A stretch of DNA of 64,000 nt from Nakamurella lactea DSM 19367. Lineage in GTDB: Bacteria; Actinomycetota; Actinomycetes; Mycobacteriales; Nakamurellaceae. Position numbers and translations under genes: made by a program. Under the pieces are notes generated by a model, which was given only the letters and a program-made list of their open reading frames with translations, ran no database searches and was not told where the DNA came from. Positions 25,880 to 34,115 of this stretch are shown one piece after another (within the stretch, counting starts at the first letter, position 1; every line of letters starts with the position of its first letter). Location: positions 620,001 through 684,000 of the forward strand of contig NZ_AUFT01000001.1 in the NCBI RefSeq assembly GCF_000426645.1. Direction: 5' to 3'.

Positions 25880-25950
25880 GTGAGCTTGCGAACGAACCAT
25901 CGGCACAGCACGAGGACGCACCGCGAGGGACGAGCGGGGTGACCTCGTGA
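25876..25950 (+). mobile_element. MIRU-like coupled mini-ORF between chdC and hemH
   Basis: A 24-codon reading frame starts with GTG inside the chdC stop (GTGA, 25876-25879) and stops with TGA inside the hemH start (GTGA, 25947-25950). The inserted length between the two GTGA sites is 71 bases. This is the arrangement described for mycobacterial interspersed repetitive units, short elements inserted at TGA-containing stop/start overlaps that keep neighbouring genes translationally coupled. The predicted peptide begins MSELANEPSAQHEDAP and has no recognisable domain. It could instead be an ordinary short spacer; finding copies elsewhere in the genome would decide. No second copy is seen in this window. 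Confidence 0.5.
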
Positions 25951-27137
25951 GTGGCCCGGAAGCTGCCGCAGCGGCAACGGTTTCCGCCGCTTCCGAGTTT
26001 CCGTACGACGCGGTGCTGCTCGCCGGGTTCGGTGGCCCGGAGAAACCTGCCGATGTGCTGCCGTTCCTGCGCAACGTGACCGCCGCGCGCGGCGTGCCCG
26101 AGGAACGGCTGGCCGAGGTCGGTCGACACTACGAGGCGCTCGGCGGGGTGTCGCCGATCAACGAGCAGACTGACGCGCTGCGCACCGCGCTGCAGACCGA
26201 GTTGGTCGACCGGGGGATCGCGCTGCCGGTGCTCTGGGGCAACCGCAACTGGAACCCTTACCTGATCGATACCCTGCGCGAGGCAAGGGATTCCGGCCGG
26301 CACCGACTCTTGGCGGTCACCACGTCCGCCTACTCGTCGTACTCCTCGTGTCGGCAGTACCGGGAGAACTTCGCCGCTGCGTTGATCGAGACCGATGCCC
26401 TGGGCACCGTGAGCATCGACAAGGTGCGGCCGTACTTCGACCAGCCGGGGTTCCTCGATCCGTTCGCCGACGGCGTGGCGCAGGCGCTGCGCGAGGCGCT
26501 GGCCGGCGGGCTGACCGCCGACGAGGTGCAGATCATCTTCACCACCCACTCGATTCCGACGGCCATGGCTGACACCTCCGGTTCGGCGACCCTGGGCGAG
26601 CACGGCAACGGGGGCGCCTACGTCGCCCAGCACCTGGCCGCGGCGCGGTACGTCGCCGAACAGGTCGCCGACCGGGTTCCGCATCTGGGCGGTGAGCTCA
26701 ATTGGCAGCTCGCCTACCAGTCCCGGTCCGGATCGCCGAGCACTCCGTGGCTGGAACCCGACGTCAACGACGTGCTCGCCGAGCAGGCGGCGGCCGGTGC
26801 CCGCGGCGTCATCGTGGTGCCGATCGGATTCGTCTCCGACCATGTCGAGGTGATCTGGGATCTCGATCGAGAGGCCGCCGACACCGCCGGCGATCTCGGA
26901 CTGCGGTTCTGGCGGGTTCCGACTCCAGGGACCGACCCGAGGTTTGTCTCGGCGCTGGCCGACCTGATCGCCGGCCGGGTGGGCCGCGGGCTGCCGCACG
27001 AAGCCGTGCTCGATCTGCCGGCCCGACCGCTGGCCTGCGCTCCGGGCTGCTGCGCGAATCCGCGCGGCGTCCGGCCGACCACCTCCGGGCAGGATTCGGC
27101 CGACGATGTCGCGGTCGCCGGCGGCGCGTCGCGGTGA
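25947..27137 (+). CDS. hemH: Ferrochelatase (coproporphyrin ferrochelatase, [2Fe-2S] type)
   Basis: Inserts ferrous iron into coproporphyrin III. The 396-residue protein shows DAVLLAGFGGPEKPADVLPFL at the N-terminus, the catalytic-histidine strand FTTHSIPTAM, WQLAYQSRSG and the acidic GFVSDHVEVIWDLDREA. Four cysteines match the actinobacterial iron-sulfur cluster set: C135 in SSYSSCRQY and C364, C368 and C369 in ACAPGCC near the C-terminus. The GTG at 25947 overlaps the stop of the mini-ORF after chdC, so reinitiation may set its expression. It runs into hemC by GTGA. Confidence 0.95.
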   Translation: MSGPEAAAAATVSAASEFPYDAVLLAGFGGPEKPADVLPFLRNVTAARGVPEERLAEVGRHYEALGGVSPINEQTDALRTALQTELVDRGIALPVLWGNRNWNPYLIDTLREARDSGRHRLLAVTTSAYSSYSSCRQYRENFAAALIETDALGTVSIDKVRPYFDQPGFLDPFADGVAQALREALAGGLTADEVQIIFTTHSIPTAMADTSGSATLGEHGNGGAYVAQHLAAARYVAEQVADRVPHLGGELNWQLAYQSRSGSPSTPWLEPDVNDVLAEQAAAGARGVIVVPIGFVSDHVEVIWDLDREAADTAGDLGLRFWRVPTPGTDPRFVSALADLIAGRVGRGLPHEAVLDLPARPLACAPGCCANPRGVRPTTSGQDSADDVAVAGGASR

Positions 27138-28108
27138 CACCACCCGTGCTGCGGGTCGGTACCCGCGGCAGCGCTCTCGCAATGGCGCAGTCCGGCCAGG
27201 TCGCCGAGGCGATCGCCGGAGCCGTCGGGGCCACCGCCGAGCTGGTACAGATCCGCACCGAGGGGGACGTCAACGCCGGCCCGTTGGCCACCATCGGCGG
27301 CACCGGGGTTTTCGTCACCGCGGTCCGGGAAGCGCTGCTCTCCGGCGCCGTCGACCTGGTGGTGCACTCCTTCAAGGATCTTCCGACGGCACCCGCCGAG
27401 GGACTGATACTCGGCGCCGTCCCGGTCCGGGCGTCGCCGTCGGATGCACTGTGCGCCAGGGACGGTCTCACCCTCGCGACTTTGCCGGCCGGTGCGAGTA
27501 TCGGCACCGGATCGCCCCGGCGGATGGCCCAGCTCCGTTCGCTGCGCGACGACCTCAAGCTGGTCGCCATCCGCGGCAACGTCGGCACCCGGCTCCGGCG
27601 GGTGGCCACCGGCGACCTGGACGCCGTGTTGCTGGCCGCCGCCGGGCTGGAGCGGGTCGGTCTGCAATCGGCGATCACCGAGCAATTCGATCCGAGCGTC
27701 TTCCTGCCCGCGCCCGCCCAGGGCGCGCTGGCAGTCGAGTGCCGGGCCGGCGAAAAGCCTTGGTTCCTGGACGGTCTGACAGCCATCGACCACACCCCGA
27801 GCCGCTGGGCGGCGATCGCCGAGCGGGCCGTTCTGGCCGGCCTCGATGCCGGATGCTCGGCGCCGGTGTCGGCGCTGGGCCGGTTCACCGGGCGCCGCCG
27901 GACCGCCGTCACCGCGGCGTCGGGCGTCAGCGCCGGTTCGCACTGGCTGACCCTCTCCGGTCAGGTCACCTCCGACGACGGGAGCGAGATCCTGCGTCGC
28001 GACATGATCGTGGAAGTGACCGGCGACGCCTCGGCCGAGGCCGTCGGCCGGCAGCTGGCCGGCCAACTGTTCACCGACGGCGCCGCCGAGCTGGTGGCCG
28101 GCCGGTGA
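27134..28108 (+). CDS. hemC: Hydroxymethylbilane synthase (porphobilinogen deaminase)
   Basis: Joins four porphobilinogens into hydroxymethylbilane. The 324-residue protein carries LRVGTRGSALAMAQSGQV, the catalytic aspartate in VVHSFKDLPTA, the arginine-rich GTGSPRRMAQLRSL and RGNVGTRLRR, and the dipyrromethane-cofactor cysteine in LDAGCSAPV. GTG at 27134 lies inside the hemH stop and its own stop overlaps hemD, so hemH-C-D-B are translated as a coupled chain. Confidence 0.96.
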   Translation: MTPPVLRVGTRGSALAMAQSGQVAEAIAGAVGATAELVQIRTEGDVNAGPLATIGGTGVFVTAVREALLSGAVDLVVHSFKDLPTAPAEGLILGAVPVRASPSDALCARDGLTLATLPAGASIGTGSPRRMAQLRSLRDDLKLVAIRGNVGTRLRRVATGDLDAVLLAAAGLERVGLQSAITEQFDPSVFLPAPAQGALAVECRAGEKPWFLDGLTAIDHTPSRWAAIAERAVLAGLDAGCSAPVSALGRFTGRRRTAVTAASGVSAGSHWLTLSGQVTSDDGSEILRRDMIVEVTGDASAEAVGRQLAGQLFTDGAAELVAGR

Positions 28109-28905
28109 CGCAGCGGTCGCTGGCCGGCTGGCGGGTGCTGATCGGCCGGCCGGCCGGGCGCAGCGTCGGCCTGATCCGGCTGCTCGCCGAGCACGGCGCG
28201 TCGGCCCAGGCCGTCCCGTTGATCGACATCGTTCCGCCGGAGGATTCCGCCGAGCTGGACGCAGCGGTGCTCACCCTCGCCGCCGGCGAGGTCGACTGGG
28301 TCGCCTTCACCTCCGTCAACGCGGTTGCGGCCGTGCTGGAGCGGGCTGCAGCGCTGAACGTGGCCCCGGCGATCCCGGCCGGCACCATGGTGGCCGCCGT
28401 CGGCCCGGCAACGGCCGGGGCGCTGCGCGCGGCTGGGATCGCCGTCGACCTGGTGCCCGAGACCGGCGGGTCGGGTGCCGCCCTGGCGGCCGTCTTCCCG
28501 ACCGCTCACCGTGATCAGACGGTGCTGCTGCCCCGCTCCGAGATCGCCGCCGACACGGTGCCGAAGGTGCTGCGCGACAAGGGATACGCCGTCGCCATCG
28601 CCACCGCCTATCGGACCGTCCAGCGACCGTTGCCGGACAGCGTGGTCGCCGACCTGCAGACCGGCGGCTATCGGGCGCTGATCGTCGCCTCGCCCAGCGG
28701 GGTCGGTCCACTCGCCGCGGTCCGCCGTCCGGACACCGCGCTGGTCGCGATCGGGGCGCCGACCGCCGACGCGTTGCGAGCCGCCGGGCTGACCTGCGCC
28801 GCGGTCGCCCACTCCCCCACCGACGAGGCGATCGTCGATGCGCTGCTGGACCTGGCGGCGGTCACCTACGCGCCCCACGACCGAAAGGACCGGACCTCAA
28901 CGTGA
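28105..28905 (+). CDS. hemD: Uroporphyrinogen III synthase
   Basis: Cyclises hydroxymethylbilane with inversion of ring D. The 266-residue protein has the two-lobed HemD fold, weakly conserved as usual: [57 protein letters not shown], and the second lobe [14 protein letters not shown] with the conserved serine-glycine turn. Unlike several actinobacterial homologues it is not fused to a methyltransferase or response regulator. The start overlaps hemC and the stop overlaps hemB, each by GTGA. Confidence 0.92.
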   Translation: MTQRSLAGWRVLIGRPAGRSVGLIRLLAEHGASAQAVPLIDIVPPEDSAELDAAVLTLAAGEVDWVAFTSVNAVAAVLERAAALNVAPAIPAGTMVAAVGPATAGALRAAGIAVDLVPETGGSGAALAAVFPTAHRDQTVLLPRSEIAADTVPKVLRDKGYAVAIATAYRTVQRPLPDSVVADLQTGGYRALIVASPSGVGPLAAVRRPDTALVAIGAPTADALRAAGLTCAAVAHSPTDEAIVDALLDLAAVTYAPHDRKDRTST

Positions 28906-29906
28906 ACTCACCCCGCACCGCGCCGCCGGGACCGGCGATCCGCCCGCGCCGGCTGCGCCGGACACCGGCGCTGCGCCGGATGGTTGCCCAGACCCGGCTG
29001 CACCCGGCCGAACTGGTACTGCCGATGTTCATCCGCGAAGGCATCACCGAACCCGCTCCGATCGCTTCGATGCCCGGCGTCGTGCAGCACACCCCGGATT
29101 CCTTGCGGGTCGCGGCCACCGAGGCCGTGGCGGCCGGGGTCGGCGGACTGATGTTGTTCGGCGTCCCGACCCACCGCGACCCGGTCGGCTCCGGCGCAAC
29201 GGATCCGGCCGGTGTGCTGAACGTCGCGCTGGCGTCGCTGAAGGCCGAGCTGGGTGATGCCACCGTGCTGATGGCCGACCTGTGCCTTGACGAGTTCACC
29301 GATCACGGTCACTGCGGCGTGTTGACCCCCGCCGGCACGGTGGACAACGACGCCACCCTGCTCCGCTACGCGGAGATGGCCATCGCCCAGGCCACCGCCG
29401 GCGCCGACCTGCTCGGCCCGTCCGGAATGATGGACGGTCAGGTGGCCGCCGTGCGGGCGGCGCTGGACGACGAGAACCTGATCGACACCGGCATTTTCGC
29501 CTACTCCGCCAAGTACGCCAGCTCGTTCTACGGCCCGTTCCGGGAAGCCGTCGACTCCACCCTGACCGGCGACCGCCGCAGCTACCAGCAGGATCCGGCC
29601 AACCGCACCGAGTCCCGCCGCGAAGTGGCTTTGGACATCGCCGAGGGGGCCGACCTGGTGATGGTCAAGCCGGCGATGTCGTACCTGGACGTGCTCGCAG
29701 ATACCGCAGCAACGGCCACCGTTCCGGTTGCCGCGTACCAGGTTTCCGGCGAGTACGCGATGATCGAGGCGGCCGTCGCGAACGGCTGGATCGATCGCGA
29801 TCGGGCCATCATGGAGACGGTGACGTCGATCCGGCGGGCCGGCGCCCAGATTGTGCTCACCTATTGGGCCACCGAGTTGGCCCGGAATCTGACCGTTGCC
29901 GGCTGA
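28902..29906 (+). CDS. hemB: Delta-aminolevulinic acid dehydratase (porphobilinogen synthase)
   Basis: Condenses two 5-aminolevulinates to porphobilinogen. The 334-residue protein has [20 protein letters not shown], the active-site lysines in [14 protein letters not shown] and [12 protein letters not shown], and the metal loop [14 protein letters not shown]. That loop keeps two of the three cysteines of the zinc-type site, with aspartate at the middle position, so it is intermediate between zinc- and magnesium-type enzymes. It begins within the hemD stop and precedes hemL by ten bases. Confidence 0.96.
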   Translation: MNSPRTAPPGPAIRPRRLRRTPALRRMVAQTRLHPAELVLPMFIREGITEPAPIASMPGVVQHTPDSLRVAATEAVAAGVGGLMLFGVPTHRDPVGSGATDPAGVLNVALASLKAELGDATVLMADLCLDEFTDHGHCGVLTPAGTVDNDATLLRYAEMAIAQATAGADLLGPSGMMDGQVAAVRAALDDENLIDTGIFAYSAKYASSFYGPFREAVDSTLTGDRRSYQQDPANRTESRREVALDIAEGADLVMVKPAMSYLDVLADTAATATVPVAAYQVSGEYAMIEAAVANGWIDRDRAIMETVTSIRRAGAQIVLTYWATELARNLTVAG

Positions 29907-29916
29907 AGGGCACACC

Positions 29917-31251
29917 ATGACCGAGAACTCACAGGGCGCGCGGACAGAACGCAGCCGGCAACTGTTCGACCGCGCCCGGCGGATCGTGCCCGGTGGGGTG
30001 AACTCGCCGGTTCGCGCCTTCGGTTCGGTCGGTGGAACGCCGCGATTCATCCGGTCCGGCAAGGGATCGCGGATCACCGATGTCGACGGCAACAGCTATC
30101 TGGACCTGATCGACTCCTGGGGGCCGATGATCCTCGGCCACGCCCATCCGGCCGTCATCGACGCCGTGCAGCAGGCCGTCGGTCGCGGGCTCTCGTTCGG
30201 CACCCCGAGCGAGGGCGAGGTGTTGCTGGCCGAGGAGATCGTCGCCCGGATCGGCCCTGTCGAGCAGGTGCGGCTGGTCTCCTCGGGCACCGAGGCGACG
30301 ATGTCCGCGGTCCGGCTGGCCCGCGGCTTCACCCACCGGGCGAAGATCGTCAAGTTCGCCGGCTGCTACCACGGGCACGTCGACGCCCTGCTGGCCGCCG
30401 CCGGCTCCGGGGTGGCCACCTTCGCGCTGCCGGACTCGGCCGGGGTAACCGCCGCGACCACCGCCGAGGTGATCGTGCTGCCCTACAACGACATCGACGC
30501 GGTCCGGGTGGCCTTCGCGGACCACCCCGGCGAGATCGCCGCGGTCATCACCGAGGCTGCGGCGGCCAACATGGGCGTGGTGCCGCCGGCACCGGGGTTC
30601 AACGCCGCACTGGCCCAGGTCTGCCACGACGACGGCGCCCTGCTGATCACCGACGAGGTGCTCACCGGTTTCCGGGTGAGCAGGACCGGGATGTACGGCC
30701 TCGACGGTGCACAGGAGGGTTGGGCCCCCGACCTGATGACCTTCGGCAAGGTGATCGGCGGCGGGCTGCCGGTCGGTGCCTTCGGCGGCCGGGCCGACGT
30801 GATGGCGCTGCTGTCGCCGCTCGGACCGGTCTACCAGGCCGGCACACTGTCCGGAAACCCGATCGCCACCGCGGCCGGCCTGGCCACGCTGCAGCAGTTG
30901 GATGACGCGGTGTACGAGAAGCTCACCGCCACCGCCGGTTCCATCGGTGAGCTGGCCGCCGCCGCGCTCGGCGCGGCCGGTGTGCCGCACCGGCTGCAGC
31001 GGGCCGGCACCCTGTTCTCGGTGTTCTTCACCGACGCCGAGGTGACGAACTTCGACCTGGCCAGGACCCAGCACACCGCGGCGTTCGCGGCGTTCTTCCA
31101 CGCCATGCTGGACGCCGGCATCTACCTGCCGCCGTCGGCCTTCGAGGCCTGGTTCGTCTCGGCCGCCATCGATGACGACGACCTGCAGACGATCGCGGAT
31201 GCCTTGCCGGCGGCAGCGAACGCGGCGGCAAGGGCACTGCACCACGGCTGA
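29917..31251 (+). CDS. hemL: Glutamate-1-semialdehyde 2,1-aminomutase
   Basis: A pyridoxal-phosphate enzyme that converts glutamate-1-semialdehyde to 5-aminolevulinate. Signatures are [65 protein letters not shown] and the cofactor lysine in [17 protein letters not shown]. The ATG at 29917 follows GAAGGG by seven bases and is better than the ATG at 29896, which lies within the hemB end. It closes the plus-strand haem group; a hairpin follows before the convergent epoxide hydrolase. Confidence 0.96.
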   Translation: MTENSQGARTERSRQLFDRARRIVPGGVNSPVRAFGSVGGTPRFIRSGKGSRITDVDGNSYLDLIDSWGPMILGHAHPAVIDAVQQAVGRGLSFGTPSEGEVLLAEEIVARIGPVEQVRLVSSGTEATMSAVRLARGFTHRAKIVKFAGCYHGHVDALLAAAGSGVATFALPDSAGVTAATTAEVIVLPYNDIDAVRVAFADHPGEIAAVITEAAAANMGVVPPAPGFNAALAQVCHDDGALLITDEVLTGFRVSRTGMYGLDGAQEGWAPDLMTFGKVIGGGLPVGAFGGRADVMALLSPLGPVYQAGTLSGNPIATAAGLATLQQLDDAVYEKLTATAGSIGELAAAALGAAGVPHRLQRAGTLFSVFFTDAEVTNFDLARTQHTAAFAAFFHAMLDAGIYLPPSAFEAWFVSAAIDDDDLQTIADALPAAANAAARALHHG

Positions 31252-31254
31252 CCG

Positions 31255-31292
31255 CCGCCCGGCCCAGCCGCAGCGGCGACCGGCCCGGGCGG
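31255..31292. terminator. Bidirectional hairpin between hemL and the epoxide hydrolase gene
   Basis: CCGCCC-GGCC (31255-31264) pairs with GGCC-C-GGGCGG (31282-31292) with one bulged base, and the loop itself can fold (GCCGC/GCGGC). It occupies the 47-base gap between two convergent genes and could terminate both. Confidence 0.5.
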
Positions 31293-31298
31293 GTGCGA

Positions 31299-32480
31299 TC
31301 AGCGGCAGGTCGCGAAGAATTCCCGGATGTCGTCGAGCAGGACCTGCGGCTGCTCCAACGCGGCAAAATGTCCGCCGCGGTCCTCGACATCGGTCCAGCG
31401 CGCAATCGTGTTCGACTTCTCGGCGAACGCCCGGATCCCCACGTCGTGCGCGAACTGGATGGCCGCGGTCGGCACGCCGGAGTCCACCGGCGCCGTCCCC
31501 CAGGACTGGCCGTCCTGCGCGTACCCGACGTAGGCCGCCGATCCGGCGGTGGCGGTGAACCAGTACAGCGACGCGTTGCCCAGCACGAAGTCCAGGCCGA
31601 GCACCTGGTCCGGCAGCGCCTGGACCGGATGCGTCCAGGCCCGCAGCTTGTCGACGATCCAGGCCAACTGGCCGACCGGGCTATCCGTCAGCATCGCGCC
31701 CACGAGTGCCGGCCGGGTTCCTTGCAGCGCAACGTATCCGATCTCCCGTTGGATGAATTCACCGATCCGCCGCAACCGGTCCTGTTCCAGCGGGGTCATG
31801 GTCGCCCTGGTGGCCTCGTCGACCGCGTCCCCGTAGCCGAACGATCCGTTCACGTGCACGCCGACCACCCGCTCCGGCGCTACCCGGCCGATCTCCGGCG
31901 AGATGGCGCCACCCATGTCGCCGCCCTGGGCGGCGAACCGCCGGTAGCCGAGCCGGTCCATCAGCTCGACCCAGGCCCGCGCGATCCGCTCGTTGGGCCA
32001 GCCGCCGGCGCTGATCGGTGTCGAGAAGCCGAATCCCGGCAGCGACGGGATCACCACGTCGAACGCCGGACCCGTACTGCCGTTGGCCGCCGGATCGGTG
32101 AGCGGTCCGACCAGGCCGAGGAACTCCAGGAACGACCCGGGCCAGCCGTGCGTCAGCAGCAACGGCGTTGCCCCCGGCACCTGCGAGCGGACGTGGACGA
32201 AGTGGATGGTCTGACCGTCGATCTCGGTGGTGAACTGCGGGAACTCGTTGAGCCGGCTCTGGTAGCCGGGCCAGTCGAAGTCGACCCATTGCTGCACCAG
32301 GTGCCGCAGATAGGTCGTCGGCACTCCGGCGTCCCAGCCGTCGCCGGGCAGCGGCGCCGGCAGTCGGGTGTTGCGGAGCCGGTCACGGAGGTCCGCGACC
32401 GCATCGTCGGGGATCCGAATGTGGAACGGGGTGATGTCCCCGGGAGTTGCGTCGGTCGGTGTGGGCTCTGTCGTGGTCAT
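31299..32480 (-). CDS. Epoxide hydrolase (alpha/beta hydrolase with EHN N-terminal domain)
   Basis: A 393-residue epoxide hydrolase of the microsomal-type group. The N-terminal EHN domain (FHIRIPDDAVADLRDRLRNTRLP) precedes the hydrolase core with oxyanion motif LTHGWPGSFLEF, nucleophile D in AAQGGDMGGAIS and catalytic histidine in DRGGHFAALEQP. Two lid tyrosines typical of the family are plausible at YIGY/YW positions but not certain. ATG at 32480 (MTTTEPTP) is preferred to 32510 because the ten upstream residues are not family-like. It is divergent from a WYL-type regulator, which probably controls it. Confidence 0.92.
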   Translation of the reverse strand: MTTTEPTPTDATPGDITPFHIRIPDDAVADLRDRLRNTRLPAPLPGDGWDAGVPTTYLRHLVQQWVDFDWPGYQSRLNEFPQFTTEIDGQTIHFVHVRSQVPGATPLLLTHGWPGSFLEFLGLVGPLTDPAANGSTGPAFDVVIPSLPGFGFSTPISAGGWPNERIARAWVELMDRLGYRRFAAQGGDMGGAISPEIGRVAPERVVGVHVNGSFGYGDAVDEATRATMTPLEQDRLRRIGEFIQREIGYVALQGTRPALVGAMLTDSPVGQLAWIVDKLRAWTHPVQALPDQVLGLDFVLGNASLYWFTATAGSAAYVGYAQDGQSWGTAPVDSGVPTAAIQFAHDVGIRAFAEKSNTIARWTDVEDRGGHFAALEQPQVLLDDIREFFATCR

Positions 32481-32521
32481 GAGGAGGACTCTCCTTCCCA
32501 TCCCGGTCACTATCTGCCCTA

Positions 32522-32541
32522 AATCCGTGAAATGTTGGATT
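32522..32541. promoter_or_regulatory. AATCC-N10-GGATT dyad in the divergent gap, candidate WYL-regulator operator
   Basis: The only obvious symmetry in the 62-base gap between the epoxide hydrolase and its regulator is AATCC (32522-32526) with GGATT (32537-32541). It ends just before the regulator's start codon, suggesting autoregulation. The repeat is short and assigned only by position. Confidence 0.3.
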
Positions 32542-32542
32542 C

Positions 32543-33508
32543 ATGGCACGCACCGCTGGACGAACCCTCGATCTGCTCGGCCTGCTGCAAACGCATCGTG
32601 ACTGGACCGGCGCCGAACTCTGCGGCCGGCTCGAGGTCAGTGACCGGACCCTCCGCCGGGACGTCCAGTACCTGCGGGAACTCGGCTATGGCATCGACTC
32701 GTTGCCGGGTGTCGGCGGTGGCTACCGCCTGGGAGCTGGTGCGTCGATCCCGCCTTTGGTGTTGTCGGCCGATGAGGCCGTCGCCATCGCGATCGGTCTG
32801 CGCGCCGCCGCCACCAGCGTGGTGACCGGGATCGAGGAGGCCGCCTTCGGTGCGCTGGCCAAGCTCGAGGGATCGCTGTCGTCTGCCACCCGGCATCGGA
32901 TCAGCACCCTGGAACGGGCGATGGTGCCGCTCGGCGGCAGTGCCGGCGACCCGGTGGACATGGACGTGGTGGTGACCGTGTCGCAGGCGATTCGGGACGG
33001 TCGCCGGTTGCGGATCGAGTACCGACGCCACGACGGCGAGCAGGTGCGGCGCACGGTGGAACCCCACCGCATCGTGCACACCCCGCGACGGTGGTACCTG
33101 GTCGCCTGGGACAGCGACCGCCGCGACTGGCGGACGCTTCGCCTCGATCGGCTGACGCCGCGACTGCCGTTCGCGGACAGCTTCACCCCGCGGGAAATCC
33201 CCGACGACGCGGTGCGCTCCTTCGCCACCCGCAGTCTCAGCACCGCGCCGTATCCGTTTCGGTGCACCGTGATCGTCAACGCCCCGGCGGCCGCGGTGTC
33301 CCGGAAGTTCGGACCGACGGTCGCCGAGGTCACCGAACGGGACGACGGAACCAGCCTGCTGACCGCCGGCGCGAACTCGCCCGAGGAGTTCGCGACCTAC
33401 TTGGGCAGCTCCGGCCTGGACTTCGAGGTCGTCGAGCCGGAGGCACTCCGGGTGAGCCTGCGCGCGTTGGCCGAGCGGCTGACCCGGGCTGCTGACCGGA
33501 CAAGCTGA
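32543..33508 (+). CDS. WYL-domain transcriptional regulator (YafY/PafC-like)
   Basis: A 321-residue regulator. The N-terminal HTH_11 winged helix is RTLDLLGLLQ...WTGAELCGRLEVSDRTLRRDV, followed by YGIDSLPGVGGGYRLG, a linker helix bundle and a WYL domain (~140-220: GRRLRIEYRR, PHRIVHTPRRWYLVAWD) with a WCX extension at the C-terminus. WYL proteins bind nucleic acid or small ligands. Divergent from the epoxide hydrolase with overlapping control regions, it is likely the local regulator of that enzyme. Confidence 0.9.
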   Translation: MARTAGRTLDLLGLLQTHRDWTGAELCGRLEVSDRTLRRDVQYLRELGYGIDSLPGVGGGYRLGAGASIPPLVLSADEAVAIAIGLRAAATSVVTGIEEAAFGALAKLEGSLSSATRHRISTLERAMVPLGGSAGDPVDMDVVVTVSQAIRDGRRLRIEYRRHDGEQVRRTVEPHRIVHTPRRWYLVAWDSDRRDWRTLRLDRLTPRLPFADSFTPREIPDDAVRSFATRSLSTAPYPFRCTVIVNAPAAAVSRKFGPTVAEVTERDDGTSLLTAGANSPEEFATYLGSSGLDFEVVEPEALRVSLRALAERLTRAADRTS

Positions 33509-33535
33509 GCCGAAGGGGGCGGATGCGCCGAGCCG

Positions 33536-34078
33536 TCAGCCCGGTTGCGCAGGAGCAGTCGGCACGGCGGTGACCGGAGGCTCCGCCGACCAGGGGAAGA
33601 CGATCCACTGATCGGTCCGGCGCCAGACGAAGTCCGGCGCGACCTCCGAGTGCGGTTTGGCGTAGAGCACGGCGCTGCGGGCGACCGCACCGTGCTCTCG
33701 CAGCAGATCCAGCACCAGCGCGAGGGTTCGGCCGGAGTCGGCGACGTCGTCGACCACCAGCAGCCGCTTGCCGGCGATGCTGTCGGTGTCCAGCAATGGC
33801 GCCAGCAGCACCGGATCCGGGAGCGTCTCGTGCACGTCGGTGTAGAACTCGACGTTGATGGCATCGGTCAGCTTGATCCCCAGGGCGTACGACAGGCCAC
33901 CACCGGGCAGTAGCCCACCCCGGGCGACGGCAATCAGGATCTCCGGGTCGAAGTCGGAGGCCGCCACCTGTTCGGCCAGTTCCCGGCAGGCCTGGCCGAA
34001 TCGGTCCCAGGTCAGTACCTCCTTGTCCGCAAGGTCGGAGGAGTCCGCGTGATAGGCCGCACCGAGGTTCCTGGTCAT
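33536..34078 (-). CDS. Phosphoribosyltransferase family protein
   Basis: A 180-residue type I phosphoribosyltransferase. The PRPP-binding motif is LLVVDDVADSGRTL, preceded by ILIAVARGGLLPGGGLSYALG. This size and the C-terminal tryptophan-containing WRRTDQWIVFPWS match purine-type (xanthine/guanine/hypoxanthine-like) phosphoribosyltransferases. ATG at 34078 (MTRNLGAAY) is chosen over 34141 because the upstream residues are shadow sequence overlapping the comEC control region. The base specificity is not determinable. Confidence 0.87.
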   Translation of the reverse strand: MTRNLGAAYHADSSDLADKEVLTWDRFGQACRELAEQVAASDFDPEILIAVARGGLLPGGGLSYALGIKLTDAINVEFYTDVHETLPDPVLLAPLLDTDSIAGKRLLVVDDVADSGRTLALVLDLLREHGAVARSAVLYAKPHSEVAPDFVWRRTDQWIVFPWSAEPPVTAVPTAPAQPG

Positions 34079-34115
34079 GCCGCCGACGATAGGCCCACAG
34101 GCCACGCTGCGGTCA

